DNA from: Candidula unifasciata
Taxonomy: Eukaryota > Mollusca > Gastropoda > Stylommatophora > Geomitridae
Reading direction: 5' to 3'
DNA: 64,000 nt
Assembly: GCA_905116865.2 (NCBI GenBank)
Contig: CAJHNH020007601.1
Span: 330,450-394,449, forward strand
The notes under the pieces: generated by a model
Databases searched by the model: none
Told to the model about the DNA's origin: nothing
What the model saw: only the letters and a program-made list of their open reading frames with translations
Part shown: piece by piece, positions 50,201-58,498 of the stretch
Position numbering within the stretch: position 1 is the stretch's first letter
Layout: each line of letters starts with the position of its first letter
Program-made: the position numbers and the translations under genes

Positions 50201-53200
50201 TTGTTGATGTGTTTTCTCCATGTTAACCTATCATCAAATGTTACGCCGAGGTATGTGGGCTCCTTATCCTCTCTCAGGGGTACTCCATTTATATGCATGA
50301 CACCTGATTTTTGTTTAGGAGAAAGGGTAAAGAGGGTGGTGCTGCATTTGCCTATGTTGATGCTGACACACTATTTGTCGGCCCAATCAGCCAATGCATC
50401 TATGGCTCTTTGTAGCAGTCTGGTGGCCACTGTCGCATTTTCATCTGTACACCAGAGTACCAAGTCATCAGCATACATTGCAGCTTTAATTCCATGGGGT
50501 AGTTCAGAAAGCAGGTCGTTGATATAGACTAGGAAGATGTGGGGGACAGGACACCTCCTTGTGGGACGCCATGGCGCAGCAAAACTTTCTTACTCTTAAG
50601 TCCATCTATCTGTACTCGGAATCTTCTGTTATACAAGTATGCTTTCACCCATTTGTACATACTCCCATTCACCCTGCAGTCTCTCAGTTTCTTCAGTAGC
50701 CCTTCTTTCCAGACCTTGTCAAAGGCTTTCTTCAGATCTATCTATGCCGTTAGCACTAACTTCTTTTCCTGGAAGGCATCCTCAGTTTCTTGTGAAAGGT
50801 AAGTTGTCTGGTCTTCTGTGGAGTAGCACTGTCTAAATCCTGCCTGCTGCGGCATGAAAATGTTTTCACTTTCCAAGTACCATTCGAGTCTAAGGTTGAC
50901 AATACGTTCCATTGTTACAGAGGCAGCTGGTAAGACTGATCGGTCTATAGCTGGAGGCATCAGAACTGTCCTTTCCTGGTTTAAGCAGAGGTATTGTAAT
51001 TGCTTCTCTCCATATCTGAGGAACTTTGCCACTGGTCCAACAATGATTAAAGATCTGTAGCAGCTTTATTGATGTAAATGCTGCCACCAGCCTCAGGAAT
51101 TATATCATTTTGTCTTGTATACTGTTTGTTCTCTTGAACCTCTCGCTGTTTCTCTGGGCTGACATTAATGTTGCTGTCTTCTGCAAAGGAATCTGCAAAG
51201 TGGTCAGCTGCCTGTTTTCTTGTTAGGATGGCTCCCTCTTTGCATAGTGCAATATTACCATTTCTTCCTGTATTCTCATCATTAATTGGTTTAATTAACC
51301 TCCACAACTTCCTTGTGTCTCTTTCAAAGTTTAGAGACTTTGTCTTTTCCTGCCAGCTTGTCCGTCTAGCCTGCAGTTTGGCTCTTTGAAATTTGACCTT
51401 TGAATGTTGGTAGTTGTTGAACTGCTCTTGACAAGGTCTGGTCTCAGCTTGCTTTCTTTCTGTTTCCATATTGTTGTGCAGTTACTCCAGATCGCAATTC
51501 CAGTACGGTTTGTATTGTTTACGCGCACCTCTTGGAACTGCTTCTAGGGCTGCCTGCAGCATGCCTTTGCTCAACTCTTGGACTACTTTTTCTACGTCGT
51601 TATCTGTGTTCAGATTTTCCAGCAGAACATTTGTGCGAAGCTGATACAACTTCCAGTCTGCCTTCTTAAAATTCCACCTTGGCAGTGTGCTGCTCTCTCT
51701 TACAGACTGGCTTTCTATAGTTAGAAAGACTGGCCGGTGGTCACTGCCTCCTAGTTGCTTTCTAACAGTTTTGGTAACATTCAGTTCCATGTCTGCTGAG
51801 TGAAAGGCTAGGTCTGGTGTCGAGGTGGCATGCCATGCTCGTGAATAGAAGGTGAGTGGGTTGGTTGGCTTATTAGCCTCTGATCTTAAAGGCCATATCT
51901 TGTTTGAGATACGTCTCTTGTAGGCAGCATACATGTATATTCTCTTCGTTGAAGACGTTTTCTAATTCTTATTTCTTAGTTTTTACTCCCTCCGCGTTCC
52001 AGTGCATTATTTTAAGACTAGCTGTATTTTCTGCTTTTCTGGTTCTACGGGGTATTAGGGGGAGGCTTCGAGTATTTGAAGCTGGACTCTTTCTTCTTGT
52101 CGTAGGCCGGTAAATCGAACCACGTGTGCGTGAGTGGGTCACATGGTGAAAATCATACTTATTTGCAGATATAGAAATATTCCCTGTTGCGTTTGTGCGT
52201 GGCATCCTGATTGCTGTCGTGCGCCTCCTAGCTGGTTGCCTCCGACTTTAGCACCTTGTTTTGCTAGAGTAGACTGGGGTCTTACCCGTGGACTCCCATG
52301 TTTATAATAAGAGCGTGGCTCCTACGCTGTTACATTATCGGTATTAGGACACGGCCGCCGCCGTGGCTATTTTGTGGGATAAATTCCATTATAACACCAC
52401 GAACAAGAGAATATCCATCGTCAATAAATTAGTAATAATCACACTCTGTTATCAAAAGAAAAACACAAATTAAGTGAAAATTTAAAAATAAAATCGCGTG
52501 TCACCGCAAACACGTCTTCACGCTGCCATTTCTAAACCGGAAGTCCCTCAGTGTACTGTCTCTTCTGATGTTATTTTCATTAATTGTGAGGCTTGAAACA
52601 TTAGCTCTTACAATTCTATTGTCCAGAGAGCACCACAAAACAGCCGCCTCTTCTGAATTGATGATAGCACCCATTTCTGCACACCCGTCGAACACTTTGT
52701 CTACAGTTCCCTATAGCTCTAGATTTCATCGATATCGCTTCAGACCAACGAGTATACAGTCCATAAAAGTTAATGTGTAGTGATATCCTCTTTTTGACAT
52801 AATAAAGACAGTTCTATTGATGTCAACAGCTACTCTCTTGAATGGACGAAATGGTATGTATGTCCTTTAGATTGGAGCATTTTGCGATGCATCCTTCCTT
52901 GCCAATCATTGACACTCCTGACATGACCTGCAATATATCATCGTGTCTTTAGAGAAACCAGGCCAGTAAAATTGTGAAAGAATCCTCCTTTGCCTTTTAC
53001 CCGTATTTAAGTGTCTTGCAAAAGGAGTATCGTGTGCAGTCGTAAGAACTTTGACCCTGTATGCTTTAGGTGCCACTTCTTCTTAGAGTCTTCTGTAGTC
53101 ATGTCTGTCCAAATTCTTCTGTCTCGTGTACTTTCAGTAAACTATGACACAGATGATCTTCCATACCATGATGTCAGACTGTCCAGCATCTGTTCTCTTG

Positions 53201-56200
53201 GTCTCCCTCTGCTTCTCCTCCCCTCCAGCTTTGACGATGTACTATTGTTTTCTCCTTCTTATCACATGACTAAAGAATGTGGATTGTCTCTTTCTGATGT
53301 GGGCAATCATTTCTCTCAGGCTTTCTCAAAACACTTTTTCAAAGTTGAGCCTGTCTTCTGCGCAACCATGAATGATGCCGCAGTGATTGATAGTGGTGCT
53401 GATACTGGTGTGTTCTCAGTCAACCAACATTCAATTATTTTCTTTTCAGTCTGTGGTGCTTCTCGTAATTGGTTGAGAGCACTATATTTGTCTGTGCGTT
53501 GCTGCTGTCCTTATTTAACAGCGATGGCCACTATGTTGTTGTCTTTGTTTCACTTCTTAATATCTTTGATTGTGCAAAATCTATCTCACACCTGAACTGT
53601 ACCAAGAATGGTATCTGGTCAGCCTCAGTTTACGACACATACATCTAATTATCACACTCACTAGTGGGTATTTTTCAAGATTCCCTTTAAATGTGTGACA
53701 ATAGGCATACCTACCTGTTAACCCCTCTGACTTTCTCCTCTCCTGGTACTAATTTATAACAAAACTCCCATCAAGTGATTTACATATGTGAGCTGAAGTA
53801 AACTAGTATATATAAAGACAGCTCTCATCAAATGATTTACATATGTGAGCTGAAGTAAACTAGTATATATAAAGACACTTGAACCTAAGTACACAATTTA
53901 CCCAACTAAGATTTAATAATAACTTGAAGAAGATTTTATTGAATCTAAACAAAAATACAGATGATTGACAGAAACATCTTAATCACAGGTGCTATATTCT
54001 ACATCACAACAAAGGGACACAACACTTTCTCAGCAGCATATTTCTGTATGTTCACTGTTATGAAAATATGTATCTTCCCAGCATTTTCAAGAGCATCACA
54101 AGTAACAGAGATGATAGAAAAAAAGTAGAGAAGGCTTTGGAGGCTGAAGGATTTCATGCTGGAAAGGTATGAATACATTACAATGATAAATGATTATAGA
54201 TTTTCATTTGTTACAAATCATGGGTGAGCGTAAACAATTAGTACTATAAAACACAGGTAACACGCAGACTTTTCAATATGCTGGCAGAATAGCTAGTCCA
54301 GCCCATAAGTTACCTATCTGTCTAAGCACAATTTATAGCTGACTAGAGATTATGACTCAACAGTTTGGAGCCGTATAAATGGTTGCCCAATCTTGACATA
54401 TGGGTGCCTAAGATTTTTCTGGGGAAATGAATCTGCAAGATAATTATGAAATTTATCCCTGACACTTTGTGGCAGTATTTGTCATGCAATAACTTTAACT
54501 TGATCTGTCATACCCATGCCCTTGATTAAACTTCTTTTTCTTTTTCAGCATTCCAAGCCCTTGAGGCTCATTGCTGCAGATATCACCCACCTCCATTCCT
54601 CTCCCTCGTTGGCCCTCTCTTTCCAGTTGGTGACACCAAGTGTTTGCAGGTCTGTCTAGATATTATCTCTCCATTATTTTTTTGGTCTGCCTGGCGGTCT
54701 ACGACCATTCATCTACCTGGTGTATACAGTTTTTACTTCTCTGTCATCTGACATTTTTTCAGTTTGCCCCAACCATTTAAGTCTATTAGCTCTCATGATG
54801 CCAGTGATCAATGGTGATTTAAACAGATTACGAATTTCGTTGTTGCTTCTCTCCCCATTCACTGCTGTTTGCATCTTTGATGGGTCCAAAGATTCGTCAT
54901 AATTCTGTTTTCGAAAATCTGTAATAATCTTGATCAAACTACAGTGCTTTAAAAAAACATTTACAAGCAAATTGTTTTAGGTGGCATGGCAGTGTTATGA
55001 ATATGTTTGCAAATCTGACTTGAGTTTTTTTGCATCATAAGTTCCTTTAAAGCTCTGAAACAGATGGAGCAGTCGTACCATGTAGCCTTCATGAGCTTAT
55101 CTACCTTTCTGTTTCCGGGGATGCTAATAGTGGGCTGTAATCCACTTCTGGACTTGTTCTGTTCTTGTGGACTGCGTTATTTGTGTGTGTATTTGTTTGT
55201 TTGTTTATAAATATTTTTATTTCATAAATGATGATGTTCTATTTGGAGCATGAAATTTAGGGGGTGGGGGGAGGTGATAAGGATTTTTTAGTCTTTGTTT
55301 ATGACGGAGGAGCGGCTGGCCAAATGGTTAAGAACAATAAGCTCTCATACTAGAGATCCAGGTAACGTCATGGATTTATTTCTGTCGGGGGCAAAAGAAA
55401 AACTTTATAGCACTAGCAATGCAACACTAAGTTCTCAGGCTCAAAGATCTCATCCCACCCTGCATGTACTACAAAAATGGTAAATACAGGCAGTAACTAG
55501 CGTTTGCGGGGGGGGGGGGGGGGGGGGGGGGGGGGTTTGTTTGGAGAAAACTAACATAATTTGGCATTGTTGTTAGTGTTGCACATAATGAAAGTCATAA
55601 AAACAAGAACCATCATGTTGTGTCTGACGCAAATCCCCATGCCAGTGTGTGTTTGTATAAATTAAGCTACCTAATTCACACATACCAGAAGACTAAGGTT
55701 AGGCACAGCAGTAACCTTCCGGTTTCTAGCCTTTGAACATCAGTAAATGCCTCTCTTCAGATGTCTGGAATTTGAACATATGTTCATTATAAGTGTTTTT
55801 TAACACATTTAAACTAATTTGTTTTTCCTCAGTAGCACTGTTTTCTCCATTTCAGACAGACTCCTTTAATGCACAGAAGTTTACATTCTACAACTTCTTC
55901 AATTTTTACAGACACCTTCTTGGTCGTACAGAGGTGGACAAGATTTTTGATGAACTGTAAGCAGACATTACATTTTCTTTTATTTTGAGAATTTGAAAAC
56001 TTTGTGTGTGTGCTCAGTAGCACTTTTCCTCCTCCATTTTAGACAGACTTATTTAATGAACAGAAATTTACTTTTGACAACTTCCTGTTTTCACAGACAC
56101 TTTCTTTGTCATTCAGAGGTGAATAAGATTTTTGGTGAATTGTAAGCAGGCATTACATTATTTTTACCTTGAGAAACTGAAAACTCATTTGAGTTTTGAA

Positions 56201-58417
56201 ATGAATAAACTGATGAATAAACATGTTATTTAACATTGATAGACTGAGCACGCCAGTGAACGAATAAATTGAATTATGTTCGTTGGTCATTTCAGCACCA
56301 TCTTTATGACATACTGGTCTAGGTTCTGTGCACATTAGCTGTTGAGGATGTACACGGGACACCCAATTGTCTGCATGCTGTACATTTTTACATTGCCATC
56401 CGAATATGGAAGATATAATGTTTTACAGGCAAAAATTTACCTTAAAGTCACGATGGACAGGGAGCATCTTTTGCATGAGGCCTTAGGGGATAGCAGGGGA
56501 CATTGGATGAAAAGAATCGGCTCTTTATAAGCAAAGTCACTATAAGAAATGTTTGTACTGCTAACAGAGTAATGCAATGTGCAGAATGGATCACAATGTC
56601 ACCCAGAAAAACAGCCTTGCATAGAGTGATAGTTACTTTGGACCAAGGATGCTGGGAATGGATAGCTGCTAAAACAGAGTCAGGTTTGCAAGAGCTGATC
56701 ATTCATGTCCAGGTGACATTATTATATATACTGATAGGTGTTTAATGAAAGGTAAGAAGGTGGGAAAACTTGATGATCTGGCCTTCGCTGATGAAATTGC
56801 TCTTCTGTCCCATTCATGGAATCAGATGCAAGATAAATTAAAAATACTTGATGCGAGATCACAGCAGCTTGGTCTGAAAATCCATAAAGGAAAGACAAAG
56901 ATAATGAGAATAAATCAGGCAAATAGTAATGCAGTTTCTCTTAATGGCACCCCACTCCAAGACGTGGAGTCGTACACCTATTTGGGCAATAATGTAGATA
57001 AAGATGGAGGAACTGATTGAGATATTAAAATAAGAATACAAAAGGCAAGAGGGGCTTTCATAGCACTAGGGAATTTGTGGAGGTCAAAAGAAATTAAAAG
57101 AAATACTAAACTAAAAATTTTTTAATTATGATGTCAAATCAGTACTATTGTATAGGGCGGAAACATGGAGAACAACCAAGGCGATTACTAATAAATTACA
57201 GACATTCATTAACTGGTGCCTGTGCAGAATAGAGGGAATAAAAGGGTATAATAGAATAACTAATGTAGAACTTTGGGAGAGAACTAAACAGGCGCCAGTG
57301 AACCAAGAGGTGAGGAAAAGACGCTGGCGTTGGATAGGACACACACTGTGAAAACAGGAGAACAGCATAACTAGAATGTCTTTGATTGGAACCCACAGGG
57401 GCATAGGAATAAAGGAAGGTCAAAAAACACATGGAGAAGCGAGCTGGAGAATGAGGTAAGAAAGATTGGGAGGACATGGCGAGAGCTCCATGCAATGGCG
57501 AAGGATAGAATGACTTGGCGTGAGTTGGTTGAGGGCCTGTGCTCCATTGGGGGATAGAAAGGCAGAAGAAGTATGTAATGTGCCAATATTTTGGGATACA
57601 ACTTGAAATTGCCTTGTAATGCCATCATTAAAATCTGCATTTTTCTATTAACCATTAAAATTGATGTTAGTAAGATTGAGTGAATACCGGGAATAATGGG
57701 AAACATAGGAGCAGTATGGAAGCATGGATAGATCATTACGGTATAAAGAGAATGGCACAGTAGATAGTGACCAGGGGATCTAAATGGCACTCTGCTCTCC
57801 GAGGAAAGGCAAGATGGACATATAATTAAGCTGCTACTGGTACTATCGGAGTCGAAACTCTTCCTTAGCTGGGATGGGGCACATTGAAATGTCTTGAGTG
57901 TTGTGATAATTCTTGACTTAATTCAGTGCACAACATACATTAAAAATACTTAGCCTCTTTATAGTCACGTTCATATAAGATGTTTTTATTTGATTTAGAG
58001 GAGCCAAAAAGAAACCCTACCTTACAGCTCAGCAGGTCTGTGATTTTCTGAATAAACAGCAGCGAGATCCTCGTTTGAATGAAATTCTGTATCCACACTA
58101 TAGTCTGGCACAAGCAGAAGCCCTTATACATCGGTATGAGAACAAGTCGGGGATGGCACAGAAAGGTAACACTTATTTGTCTGTTTGTATGGGCATATAC
58201 AGATTTAATTGTGGAGTTATTTAAAGCACTTTATAGGACATTTTTCGAGCATGGGGTTTCTCATGTTCACTAAATGATTATCTGCGACTCGTTCACAAAT
58301 ATAATCAGAGTTAAGGCGTAATGTGAATGCTAAAATTATTGTATGCTGACTGTTCGCAAAGACTGTTGGAGAGGGAGGGAAGGGAGATAGATACTTAGTT
58401 ACCATTTTAACATTATA

Positions 58418-58498
<81 letters not shown>

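Larger units (their letters stand above)
48746..52740 (-). pseudogene. R1-like RT relic that served as insertion target (48,746-48,798 and 52,546-52,740)
   Basis: On the minus strand the right flank ends [11 protein letters not shown] and the left flank continues [12 protein letters not shown], matching the RYLGV.FD block of related reverse transcriptases. The two halves are separated by the 3,747-bp element and its 12-bp duplication. Confidence 0.7.

Noticed and set aside
53011..53595. 194-codon plus-strand frame, the longest in intron 5
   Set aside because: The minus strand shows retrotransposon C-terminal motifs at the same place; the plus frame has no recognisable domain.
56043..56141. 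Exon 7 duplicate as a functional mutually exclusive exon
   Set aside because: It is 99 nt against 101 and cannot keep the frame; kept only as a decayed duplicate.
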